DNA from: Lycocorax pyrrhopterus obiensis
Taxonomy: Eukaryota; Chordata; Aves; Passeriformes; Paradisaeidae
Direction of reading: 5' to 3'
Assembly: GCA_014706295.1 (NCBI GenBank)
Contig: JACSVZ010000006.1
Coordinates: 27,648,629 to 27,712,628 of the forward strand
Length of the DNA: 64,000 nucleotides
Shown: piece after piece, positions 1 through 64,000 of the stretch
Position numbering within the stretch: position 1 is the first letter of the stretch
How the letters are laid out: each line of letters begins with the position of its first letter
Position numbers and translations under genes: made by a program
The notes under the pieces: generated by a model
What the model was told of the DNA's origin: nothing
The model's database searches: none
Seen by the model: the letters and a program-made list of their open reading frames with translations, nothing else

Positions 1-3000
1 ACTGGATGATAAATGTGATGGGCGTGACCTTCTTAATGAGGAAGCATCTTTGACAACCCTTAACTCTTCCAATGTTGTGTATGTTTACCAACACTGTGGG
101 CTTGGGTATTATAATATATACTGCATTCACAAATACACAGAGCTGAAAAAAAATAAAAAGACCTCAAAGCCTCTGGCAGCACAAGATAGCTGTAGGAAAA
201 TGGAATAAGACTGATAGGAAAATAATCTCTTAGAGACTTTTGGTTACCAAGAACTGTGAAGCCAGATAGTAATGAAAGCCTGAATACATACATACCTGCT
301 GTGTGGCCCCCTAAGACACCGCAGCACTGCGTTGGTAAGGGTCACCTACTCCAGAGAGAGGGGCAACAGCATTTACAGCATTTTAATTTAACAGGGATTA
401 CTCAAAAAGGTTGCAGGGGCAGAAGTGAGAGGCAAAGTTAGCTCTGTGGATACTTCATCCATCTGTAGCAAACTGCAAGGCTAGCTTTCCCAATGATGGG
501 AGTTGATGGAGATGCTAACTAGTAAGTGTCTTGCTCTCTAGTTCAGCTGCCCATGGTCATCCTGGGAATTGAACAAAACTGAGCAGAAACTGAGACAAGC
601 TTTGTGGAGAGGCAGCCAAGAAGACCAGGCTTCTGGGTCTTTCTATGAAAAATAGTAAATGGGTCACATGTGCAGTCTGTTTACTATTCTAAGAACTGTC
701 TTCTCTGAAATAAATGACAGCTGCTTTTAAGGCCAAACACTGATATCCTTGTTCCAGAAAAGGTTGTGACAAATCCACCTTGCTTTGTACAAGGAGACAG
801 GCAGAGCAGGCACTGCAGATGGGACGAGGAGAGAGCAGGAGGCTCATATGATGTTCTTCTGACAAAGGCTGAAGGCTCCACAACAGACATGTGAGAGCAG
901 CACTAGCAGGAGGAGTCAAAACAGGCTGCTTGCCCATAAAGTACAACCCAAATTAGTAACAAATTTTAAAGCTGAATAAAGGGGGAATCGACAGACTTCT
1001 TCAAACTACACAAAGCTATAAACAAAATGGTACCTAAAGAGCTTTGAAGAAACCTTGCAAAGCTAAAAAGGAGCCAAGAAATTTATGATACACCTAAAGA
1101 ATGCTTAATTAAAATAGGTTAAAGAAAGACACTTTCTTTAGGCAAGGTGACAAACAAGACATGATAAAAAATCCAAGCTTTTTAGTCCATCTACTCAGGG
1201 GACACAGGCAAGAGAAACACTGTCTTCTCCACATCACGCTTTTGACACACATTGTCACAATCAAGGCAGTTCCTTTGCTTTTGTTTCAGTTTTCTTCTTA
1301 TTTGAGCCCCGAATTTATATGCAAAATAGTGCAATTTAGCAAACATGTCAAAGGAGTCAACTGGACCTCATGTGGCTTTAATCACCTCAGAGAAAAATGC
1401 CTGACAAGCCCCTGTCTAGCCATTTATTTAGATTTCAGATATGGCAAAGCACTGTAAGAAAACACAGAAGGACTCTTTATAAACAGCAAAGCAAAGTTAG
1501 TTCTTGTCACGAGGTTCAGAGCCTGAGATGTTTTCAGCAACCAAGGCATTAATATCCCGTGGGGAGAAGGCAGAGAGGCAAGGACAAGGCTCTCTGGGTC
1601 TGCAGCCCGAAGCTGCTGTGCATGTGAAGACCAGGGAAGAATGGGCAGGACAGCAAGCCGGGAAAGGAGAATGAGTTTGAGGAAGCCACATCAGCTGTTA
1701 CTCCACAATTATTTTGATATGCTCAACTCATTAAAAAAAACCCAACAACAACCCAGCAACAAAATTAAGTAAGACAAAACAACACTTGAAAAGACCTAGG
1801 TTGCTGCATGGAGTCAATTCTCAACAGAGGCTTGTGCAAATAAAGCTGCAAGCGATAAAGGCAAGAACTACATTTGGCAGTTCATAAAGACAAATCTCTT
1901 TTCTTAGTAAGATTGCAGGCTATAAACTAACAAAAAAAAAATGCTATCAAGAAGATTAGAGGGTTTATTTTCCACTTAAGCTTAGACTGATAAAACAGTT
2001 TTTACAATAGTGTGCTATGCATGTGATAATACAAGATGTCTTCAAAACCAGCATGTATTTCAAGCTTCAATGATGACTATTATCTAGGCTCTTGACATTC
2101 AATGCTGGAATGATCTTTAATTAACTAGGATGGCAATGCCGGTTTAAGATCACAGGCACAATAGGATTTAGTGAGTATTCCACACAATTGGATTAAAAGG
2201 GAATAAAACATACCTCCCACTTCACTAATACTGAATGGATTCAGTTTGAAGATTCATATTCCAGGGGGAATGAGATAAAGATGTCCACTTTATCTGAATT
2301 TATTTTAGTGTCATCCCTCTAAAAATAGCAGAAATTTCATCAGTTAAACTGCATGGAAAACATAATCCTGCCATCTACAGATGAAGTCTTAAGACGTACA
2401 CCTATCAAATGCTACCAGTTTTCTCCACTTACCACCCTAACCTGTCAACGTGAAGAGCAGAAGACTAGAGATCAATAAAAAAAATGCAATGGGATGTCCC
2501 AAAATCTCAAGGTTTCTAGAAAACAGGTCCAGATGGATTATACCTTGCTGTACCAACAGTTTAGACCAGCAGATTTCACATCCTTTTTATTTTTTTTTAA
2601 TTAATAAAACAAGAGGCTGAGAAAATTCACAGCTACAGTTTTGTTGATTAGGATCAAGATACAGCAGAGTGCTGAGTATATATTTTTGCTCAGTGGTCAT
2701 ATGACATTCCCAACAGCCACTCTCCAGAAATGCTGTTTTAGGTGAATGCACAAGGCAGAAATATAACAACTTTTCACTTTTAAAAAGCTTAACAAACTTT
2801 TATGGCCATGATTAGATAGCTTTTACAGCAACATTGGTAAATCAATATGTGTTTCTAACTCTCATAATTTCTCAAAGCCTTCAGGAATCACAGAGGAGTT
2901 AATTCTGGAGCTGTCTGGCTTGCTGGGGCTGCCAGTTTATATGAAAGAGCCATGCTCCAGCCTAAAGTCTGTCAATCTGCAATTTAGAAAAAGGAAAGTA

Positions 3001-5560
3001 CAACCTTACAGAAAAAGTTGTTATCACAGGGTTATCAGGAAGGATTCTAGCCAGGATTGATTGGCTATATCAGAAGAGTATTTTCCTCTCTTCTCAATAG
3101 ATACATTTTGTCATAGATAAAATAGATTCTAAGATTATTTATGCTGCAAAAAGGTTTTCATAGCTCTGACAAATAAATTGTTTGAAACCGTCTAAGTAGC
3201 TAATTTCCAAATGCATTTCCATCCAGATACAGAAACGACAAGTCCTTCATTAGAGCACCAGTTTTTCAATGACATTAGCTTAACCTTACCAATATTATCG
3301 ATCTATTCAATGTTTACTTCAGCAAGCAGTCCCATGGATGTGTAAAAGCAATCTTTTAAATTGACTTTTTAAAGGAGCTTATCCACAAATGTTAAATTAC
3401 TTTCAGGATTTCAAGCTGAAGTGAACTTTTTAAATATAATTTCACATATTTCTCCAAGCTTATTGTTCTTATCTCCAAATCTGTGTTGTGTCCAAAGTCT
3501 GTAGATCTCTCTTGTCTCTCTTTTCATTGCACACTCCCCCAAATGTCAACCTACTGCAAGTTGTCTCCAGCAGACGATGAGGAGAGATGGCATTACCTGT
3601 CCTAACATACTGCCACAGTACCACAGTGACAACTGAAGAGAGGAACATGTGAGGCTGGCTGCAAAGCCAAAGAAGAACCTTTCTGGTTTATGCTCACATA
3701 TTTCAGGCAAAGGTAGGAAAAAGACCTAAGAGAAACCTCCACTGCTTAAGAAACTTTCTTTTGCTTCTATAATGAAAACAGCATATAGACAAGAGAACTT
3801 AGAGCATTCAGTGCAATACATTGGAAACGGCAACTGCATTTGTCATCACAATTATTAAAAATAAATGAAGGGGCAAGGTTAAAAGCAATTCACCTTTGTT
3901 TCCCACTTACTGCTGCTATTTATAGTCAGTCAAAGCATGTGGAGAATACTGTTGCCACTTTGATTTTGAGATCTAACATTGAGCTAATGCTCGTGAAAAT
4001 GAGGCATATGATGCAGAGCCACGCGGAGTTTGGCTTCATGTGATCAGGGATGTGCAGGACCTTAAGGCAGGCCACTAACTGAAAGAGCACTAATCAAGGA
4101 GAACAGGGAGAAACCTGCCACAACAACAACATCACATGTTCCTTGATAATGCTTTAGTGAAAACCTCTTACAGTATACTGTATGCTGCCCTTGCCTCTTT
4201 AAGAAATTAAACAGTAAATGCTCCAAGTATTTACATAAAAAAATTCCTCACTTTTTTTCTCTGACAGAAACAAAATCCAGAGACACTTGGAAAATCGGGG
4301 GGACAGTAAAAAATTAAGTATTTCAGTTATTTTTTCCTCCCTAGGATTAATTTGATGAGGCTAGCACCTAGTAAGAATTATGATTTTAAAATCTTATTTG
4401 ATTTTGAAATTGTTGGTGTGCTAACAAAAAAGTATTCCATTTTGCAGCAGAGGAAAGATTCACCCATCAAAAGAGACTGGCTGTCAGAGATGAAAGAGAG
4501 TAAAGAAACGGAGAGAGCCATTTTAAACATATAAGACAAGACTTTCATCTCATGCTGGACCATGTGGGACAGCGCTATTAACCTTGGGAAAAAATCTGAC
4601 AGGAGTGAAACAGAAAGGAAGATGAAGGAAAAAAAAGGAATATTTTACCTTCAAGAATTTTTCTGATCTGTACTGACACACTTCAAGAAGTCTACATTTA
4701 TACTTTTCCTTGGGTGAAAGTTTTGCCATATGTCCTCTACATCTTTCTGTGCATCCGGAAGTGTTGTTACGGGTTTTCTGACAGTCTGTGTGTCCTTTGC
4801 CCACCTGCCTGTTCAGGTGCTGCCTGTGGATACCTCGGGCAGAGCACGGCTGGTGAATGCATGCATGACTCCTTTGCCTGGGTCACCTGTATACCTTTCT
4901 TTCGCCTCAGCAGTGTATGACACTGCTTGCCAAAGCAGTGTTAAAGGTAAACATTTGTGTAGTTTGTGTTATTTCTGCCTGAAGAGCAGCTCCACTCCAG
5001 TTCTGCTGCTACAGAAGCGAGGGCTCCCAGATCCTCGTCAGTCGTCTCACCAGTGCTTAAAAAAACTCCCTCTTTGGGATTCCACAGCCCCTTCTCTGCA
5101 ATGCATTTGTAGTCTAAATCCTCCTTGCTCTTCGCAAGTGCCTTCCTTACATTTAAGTGACTTTTTTTCTTTTTTCTTTTTTTTTTCTTTCCCTGGGAAT
5201 TAAATGGATTACTTTTTATCTTGCCCTTGAGGGACATGAAAAACAATCGCTCACGATCCTTTTCTTAAGGACCCTTTCCATGTTTAAGCTCCCTGTCAGT
5301 TTTCTATTTTCCAGCCACTTCTTTCCAGTCTTCGCTTTGTGTCACAGCATATACTTTTAAGTCTCACTCGAGGTGCTCTGGCCCTTAATAGGTGGTGGCC
5401 CACAGCGGGCTCAGTCGATCTCAGCGGTGCGAGCCAGGACGGAGGCGATCCCTTTGGTGCCTCCAGAAACTGCTATGACACCCCCAGGAGCGATCACTGA
5501 GGATTTCGAAGCCAGGCAAATGGCTTTGTACCTGCCCTTTAAGGGATGCTCTCTCCGTTT
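1..5560. other. Intergenic DNA upstream of KIT
   Basis: I see no gene here. The open frames are short, none resembles a known protein, and none shows exon-like structure. The sequence is mostly AT-rich with scattered A/T runs. A long pyrimidine tract (almost all T) lies at about 5160-5192. GC content rises sharply after about 5400 towards the KIT CpG island. In vertebrates the KIT 5' flank contains distal enhancers, so regulatory sequence may be present, but I cannot point to a specific element. Confidence 0.7.
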
Positions 5561-5814
5561 CCAGCTCGCGTGCCCAGCCCGGCCGCTCCCCCCCACCTTT
5601 CTCCGGTCCACGTTCCACTTGGGCTTACGCAGCCCCACGGCCCCGATCCCTCGGGTGCTCTGCATGGCAGAATGCTGCCCGTGAGGAGGGCAGCTCTCCC
5701 GCACGACAGCACTGCGCGCACATTCGCCCACCGGGCTCTGTCCTTCTTTCTTAAATCATTTTGTTTAGGGGCTTTACGGTGAGCCCAAAGGAGGCACCCC
5801 GGAGCGCGGCCCTT

Positions 5815-5969
5815 CCCGGGGGGCGGGGGAGCTCCTCACCTGCGCCCATCCCCGCGGCGGCGGGGCGGGGGCGCGGCGCGGCGCGGGGCGGGGCCGGCTC
5901 TACTCCGCTCCCTCCCGCGGGGGCTCGGGCATCTCCGCGCCGGGCGGTGCGAGCGGCAGCCGCGCCGGG
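5815..5969 (+). promoter_or_regulatory. KIT: KIT core promoter and 5' UTR (GC boxes, TATA-less)
   Basis: Three GGGCGG cores (Sp1/KLF-type GC boxes) lie at 5821, 5863 and 5886, within 150 bases of the ATG, and no TATA box is visible. The mammalian KIT promoter is likewise TATA-less, with GC boxes and a short 5' UTR (under about 100 nt). The start site is therefore probably around 5880-5910, which is inference. Nothing in the sequence fixes the exact cap site. Confidence 0.7.
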
Positions 5970-59564
<53,595 letters not shown>

Positions 59565-59985
59565 GTGGCATGTGAAGAAGAGCAGATCAGATGTATTAGC
59601 TGTTTGTATTGTGCGGGGGCTGAGAGAGGGACAACTTCAATAATTTCTCTTTCTTTTACTCACTACTACCACTGTGTAGCTGAAACGTTGTTGTAATACT
59701 GTCCTTTACCATGCACTGTTACACATAAACCTAATCTGCTGAGCACGGTTACAGGCCTCATTGCAGTGTTAATTGAAGCTGTATATATTTTGCTATATTG
59801 TGTGTATTTGCAGTAGAGAGCCAGATGTGAAGGAAAAAAAAAACAACCAACAAAAGAAATCCTAAGCCAGGGTGTGGAGTTAGATGACAATACATCAAAC
59901 CAAATCTGCAGTGATTCTTCTCTGGATCTGTGCCTGGAATGCATACAGTCATTTTCTAGTTAATCTTGTTTTTCTGAATTTAAGA

Positions 59986-59991
59986 AATAAA
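59986..59991 (+). promoter_or_regulatory. KIT: Possible proximal poly(A) signal
   Basis: AATAAA lies 422 bases after the stop codon. Use here would give a short 3' UTR that lacks the miR-221/222 site. No obvious strong GT-rich element follows, so usage is uncertain. Confidence 0.4.
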
Positions 59992-60076
59992 CAAATATTA
60001 AGTTAATGGTTTTATAAACCCTTTCCACATCCAGCCAAGCCTGAGAAGCTTTCCCAGGCAGATACCATACATTGGA

Positions 60077-60083
60077 GGCCAGT
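60077..60083 (+). promoter_or_regulatory. KIT: Possible miR-193 seed match
   Basis: GGCCAGT is complementary to bases 2-8 of miR-193a/b (7-mer). Mammalian KIT has been described as a miR-193 target. A 7-mer alone is weak evidence. Confidence 0.3.
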
Positions 60084-61173
60084 GAGGGTGCTGTATGTAC
60101 CTGAGAAAAAGAGGTGAAGGAACCAAGACCCTTCCAAAGTTGGTCTGCACAGCTGGAAACCCTCCTGGGAGCTCTGGGGTTTAAACCAGAGGAGAAGGGA
60201 GGAAGAGCATGGATTTTCATTTTTATTTCCCACCTGCACTGTCACTCTTGCAGACCAGTTGCACGGTTTCTATGGATATGTGCACTACTTCCCACCGGTG
60301 CATTCCCTGCCAGGATGAAGCTGCCCATTGCTGGGTCTCACTCCACCATGGAGCCTGAACTGCTCCCATGCCCCACTGCCTTGGGTGCCCAAAGACTTCG
60401 GCATTTGTTTTGCTAATAGTTACATCTAAAGGTGTTCACCAAAGATAGGTGGGCCCTGCCAAAGTGGTCAAAAAAGAGGAGGAAGGCTGCTTCCAGTAAA
60501 CTGTGTGTCTGGAGAAGAGGCCGTTTAACGAGTCGTCTTATCTAAGTGAGAGCAGAGGCAAGAAATGCTCTCCTGGGGGCCCTTTCCTTATCTTGTCCTA
60601 CCCAGGTGAATCTTTCCCACAGGCAGTCTTGGATAGTGCTAACTGGAAAGGGCTATTTTCCTCCACCCCAAGTTGTTTCTGTGGTAGTCCAGAGATGATA
60701 ATGAAGAAGAGTCTAACTGGGAAGCGCCAAATTTATAAATGGCATAAAAGAAAGAATCCTTTCAGTCTTCTTTGACAGACGTGAAGCTTTGGGGTCAGCA
60801 TCTGTTGAGCGCAGGGCTGTGCTTAAAAGTGTTTTCTAACCCTGTTTCTTCTCACCAGGAACACTGCTGGTTCTTTTCTTCCTTTGTTTCTGACCCCTAG
60901 AAATAAGTAAAGGCATTGAGAGAAGCATTTCTCAGAGGCAGAGTACTACTTGAGTACCTATTTATTTACAATGCACTTAAGCACTCTGTAACTTTTACTT
61001 TACCAGGATTTTGGTTGAGTTTACATGCAATTCAAATGTGTAACTAACAGCCCAAATACAAGGTAATTGTAAATACACACACTGGTAGTATATTTTGGGT
61101 TGCGTTGAATACCGCGCTCCTTCTATGACTGTGCATTTGGTTTATTGTTACAGGAATACGTCTTTCAGAGTTA

Positions 61174-61179
61174 AATAAA
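61174..61179 (+). promoter_or_regulatory. KIT: Possible internal poly(A) signal
   Basis: AATAAA lies in TTAAATAAAAAATTAG, about 1.6 kb after the stop codon. Use here would also exclude the miR-221/222 site. Confidence 0.45.
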
Positions 61180-61506
61180 AAATTAGCCATTTGCACTGAA
61201 CTTACTTAGGCTGTTGCACCTTTCCAAAGTTAGCCATTTGTTTGGATGCACTCTTATGCCTACTAGTCGTTGAGCATTTTCAGTTTAATGCTATAAAAGC
61301 TCTTTTGTAACGTGTTGGCTTTCGGAGCAACTGTAGACAAACTAGTTGTTATAGATGTCTCGGTACTTTACAGACACTTAGCTGAAAGAGGTTTGGGTTT
61401 TTTCGTTCTTGAAATTTATATTTTTATAATTTGGGGGGGTTGAAACTTATTTTGCAATGGCTTGGTGTTTTGAATGGATTTATGCATTGTTTTTGTAAAT
61501 ATGGAA

Positions 61507-61514
61507 ATGTAGCA
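61507..61514 (+). promoter_or_regulatory. KIT: miR-221/222 target site (8-mer)
   Basis: ATGTAGCA is a full 8-mer match to the shared seed of miR-221 and miR-222. These microRNAs repress KIT in human haematopoietic, endothelial and melanoma cells. The site is in the distal 3' UTR, as expected if the regulation is conserved. Its activity in birds is inference. Confidence 0.65.
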
Positions 61515-61674
61515 ATAATGTCCTTTTGACTATTCTCAGTCCTTGAGTCTCAAAAATATTTTTTTATATATATATATGCAAAAACTATATGTATAAATAT
61601 GTAAGTGTTTGAAAGTTTATGAAACACTTATGGATATGTTGCTCAGTTGTAGAATTGCAGTTAAGAAAAGTTCA

Positions 61675-61680
61675 AATAAA
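61675..61680 (+). promoter_or_regulatory. KIT: Distal poly(A) signal, upstream of pair
   Basis: AATAAA lies in TTCAAATAAATCTG, 75 bases before the last hexamer. Together the two form a likely distal cleavage cluster. Confidence 0.55.
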
Positions 61681-61749
61681 TCTGTAAATATGTATTCAAA
61701 TGCTACCGATGTGTATTTTGTTAAGACGGAATATTTTCATGTAAGTCTT

Positions 61750-61755
61750 AATAAA
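61750..61755 (+). promoter_or_regulatory. KIT: Distal poly(A) signal of KIT
   Basis: AATAAA lies in CTTAATAAATTCTTGGG. Cleavage would fall about 15-30 bases downstream, giving a 3' UTR length in line with mammalian KIT. This is my best estimate of the main mRNA end. Confidence 0.65.
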
Positions 61756-61775
61756 TTCTTGGGTTCAAGCAAAAT

Positions 61776-64000
61776 CTCAATGTCTGGCCACACACAGGTC
61801 AAGTTTGGCATTCTGAAACACTTCTGCAAATGCATGCCAAAAATTTTTACTCTTTATTTGCTATGTAAGTTCTTTACCTGTGAATGTGTGGGACAAATAC
61901 TTGAAAATTTTAATGCAGCTTTGTTGTGGAAGAAAATTGCAGTTAGAATATTGATCTTTTAGGCTGTTGGTCTGCATATCATGAATAGTATTTAAAACGA
62001 AGATATCTCGGTGTTGCTTAGGGTATGGCTGCAGAGGCACCTGGGGCAACTCAAAGGCCGCAGTGATGCTGAATATTCCCCCTTCCTTAAACAAATGTAC
62101 ATGCTCTTGTCCCCTCCTGCAGGCTGGCACGAGAGCTCGTGCTGGGCTGGCCGAGTGCGGCACTGCTGGGAGGCAGCAGGAGATACCTGGGGCGGCTACG
62201 GTGGGAGAGGGGTCACAAAGGGAAAGCTTCCCTTGCTGAGCAGATCCTCTGTGTCTTAGTGGGAGACCCTCTGATTTAGTTACTCAGGTTTGAAATCTGT
62301 GACTCCCCTGCTCACACTTGTTCCTGTGCTGCATAAGCATTTGCCTTAGTTAGTAGTAGGTATAGAGCCTATAAGCATAAGTCTCTAGAATAACCCTACT
62401 AAAACCCCTACTAACTGATATGAGAGACAGACCTCAATTGTTTTGGTCCTTAAACATTTCTGTTCTTTCAGCAGCCTGCCTTGAAAAGCTCCCCTCCTTC
62501 AGCTTCCTTTGTAAAACAGCTTCCTTTTTTTTTCTTTTTTTTTTTTTTCTTCCACACAGGTCTTCACTCTGCTTGTTAAAACTAATTAAGGAAATTATAA
62601 CCTAGTTTTGTCAGGAGCCATGAGGTACAAGCTTTGTTACAATTGGCATTGTCATTATTTTTAATAATGCTTCAGAAGATACCAAGATGGTGTCTGATTT
62701 GGAACCATTTTTTTTTCCTGTCTGGTCCACCCTCACATTCAAGCAGAGCAGAGTTCATACTGAGGGATTCCTGGAGCTGAATTGTACAAATAATTTGTGA
62801 GTTCTCATTTAGCATAGCCAAAGGAGCTATTTTATCTATTTATTTGGTTAGCACATCATTAATTTTATTTTCCTGAAATGTTTCCTGTTCTGAAACACCC
62901 TAGGATATTGCATCTCTGCTTTCTGAAAAGAATCTCTCTCCTGTTTTCTTATTACAAGGCACGCAGCGATTACCAACTCCATTCTTGCTCATGGTCAAAC
63001 AGCCCATTTCCCTCTGAAGCATTTTATTGTGCCAGTTCTAAGCAATAGCTTACATGGAAAAGCACATATTGGCATTTAATATGTATTTTATCTGCCCTTC
63101 AAAGCATTATTGTACCCAGATATAAAGAGCAACCAGCACCATGTTACCAGCATGGACCATTGGAACCATGGACCCTCATGGACCGAGTGTCTGAAGGTAG
63201 GGTGCAGAAGACGGGTTCAGGATCTTCACAGTGGTGCCCAGTGACAGGACCAGAGGCACAGGGCACAAATGGCAACGTGTAAGTTTCCCTCAATATCAGG
63301 AAACACCTTTTTTTACTGTAAGGGTGACTAAGCACTGGCACAGATTGTCCCAGAGGTTATGGGGTGTCTGTGCTTGGAGATAATCAAAAACCATGTGGAC
63401 ATGGTCCTGGGCAATGGGCTTTAGGTGTCCCTCCTTAAGCAGGGGAGTTGGGCCAGATGACCTGCCTTCCAACTTCAGCCCTTCTGTGATTTTGCAATCA
63501 GCCAAGGGCACTTCGGAGAATCTCAGCTGTAAAATGCACTTGGACAGAAGTAGAAATAAACACCCTTCCTTCCCCCTTATGCTGAACATTAGAGAGTGAC
63601 GTGTCCTCTGTTCCTTTTACTAGCTAAAAAAGAAAATACTGGTAGGCTCTGGGAGAGAAGAGGAAAGATTATGGGAACACTAGGGTATACATGGAGTTAG
63701 TGATCAGTATCATATGCATCTGCACCACCAGATTTTTTTGTTCCTGATTCCTCTTCACATCTCTGCATAGGTCTTTGGGAAGGCAAATTGAGATATAATG
63801 TTGCTGGGCCAAGTCACCAGGGAATGACCATTCGCACCCTGGACCGAACTGTTCACAGTGATCACTGGAAAAATTGGACAACAGCATCCTTAATTCTAAT
63901 GTGCTGTAGGCTGAAACCAAAAGAGTAAAATGTTTCCCTCTTCCTGTACATGGATTAGGAAACTTCCTTCTTGTCCTGTAGGGAGGTCTGAGTCTCAATA
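61776..64000. other. Intergenic DNA downstream of KIT
   Basis: No gene is supported. The stretch contains a GC-rich patch (about 62020-62250), a long T-rich tract (62522-62552) and a CR1 3' fragment (about 63215-63500). In vertebrates the next gene in this direction is normally KDR, but none of its exons is recognisable here. Confidence 0.75.
63215..63500 (+). mobile_element. CR1 LINE 3' fragment, plus strand
   Basis: The CR1 C-terminal and 3' UTR text is readable in sense orientation: GTGACAGGACCAGAGGCACA, ATCAGGAAACACC, TGGACATGGTCCTGGGCAA, GGGCCAGATGACCTGCCTTC, ending near CTTCTGTGATTTTGC, the usual CR1 tail. It is 5'-truncated and diverged. The left edge is approximate. Confidence 0.9.

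Larger units (their letters stand above)
59565..61775 (+). other. KIT: KIT 3' untranslated region
   Basis: It runs from the TGA to shortly after the last strong AATAAA (61750), about 2.2 kb, close to the length of the mammalian KIT 3' UTR. It is AT-rich with a TA run at 61565-61578, several AATAAA hexamers and a perfect miR-221/222 8-mer site. The distal end is inferred from the hexamer position; no cDNA evidence is available. Confidence 0.8.

Noticed and set aside
64..72. E-box search for MITF sites; CACATGTG at 665-672 was noted
   Set aside because: A single 8-base motif more than 5 kb upstream is expected by chance and cannot be supported without conservation or binding data.
4730..5203. 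Open frame of 157 codons upstream of KIT
   Set aside because: It has no recognisable domain, ends in a phenylalanine run from a T-rich tract, and overlaps open frames on the other strand. It has no support as a gene.

Overview
The window is a piece of a bird genome that carries one complete protein-coding gene, KIT (the stem cell factor receptor, a class III receptor tyrosine kinase), on the + strand. All 21 coding exons can be placed with GT-AG introns and consistent reading phases. They join into a 2,892-nt coding sequence (963 residues plus stop) from an ATG at 5970 to a TGA at 59564. The avian assignment rests on a bird-like KIT protein (for example YANF instead of the mammalian YSNL near the C-terminus) and on several CR1 retrotransposon copies with the typical bird CR1 3' end. 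The species cannot be named from the sequence alone.

Layout: 1-5560 is intergenic DNA upstream of KIT with no gene that I can support. About 5560-6560 is a CpG island holding the GC-box promoter, the 5' UTR and exon 1 (signal peptide). Intron 1 (18 kb) follows. It contains a short CR1 fragment, a duplicated 274-bp block (20751-21024 and 22609-22882), and the first copy of a 495-bp LTR-like repeat (21311-21805). Exons 2-9 (24032-44641) encode the five immunoglobulin-like domains. Exon 10 encodes the membrane helix, exon 11 the juxtamembrane segment, and exons 12-21 (46318-59564) the split kinase domain and C-terminal tail. The second copy of the LTR-like repeat (28678-29172) is in intron 3. 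Intron 17 carries two minus-strand CR1 copies and a TA microsatellite. A 3' UTR of about 2.2 kb ends near 61775 after several AATAAA signals. The rest, to 64000, is intergenic with one more CR1 3' fragment.

The protein is expected to be a functional receptor: the P-loop, VAVK lysine, alpha-C glutamate, HRD, DFG and APE motifs, juxtamembrane tyrosines, kinase-insert YMDM and distal YxN are all present. No operon, CRISPR, RNA gene or new multi-gene system is present. The points most worth a second look are: (i) a tandem donor site at exon 9 that would add a GNVK tetrapeptide, the counterpart of the mammalian GNNK isoform; (ii) two 98%-identical direct repeats bracketing exons 2-3, whose recombination would delete the first two Ig domains in frame; (iii) a recently duplicated or gene-converted block in intron 1; (iv) an 8-mer miR-221/222 site in the 3' UTR; and (v) a few perfect inverted repeats in introns.
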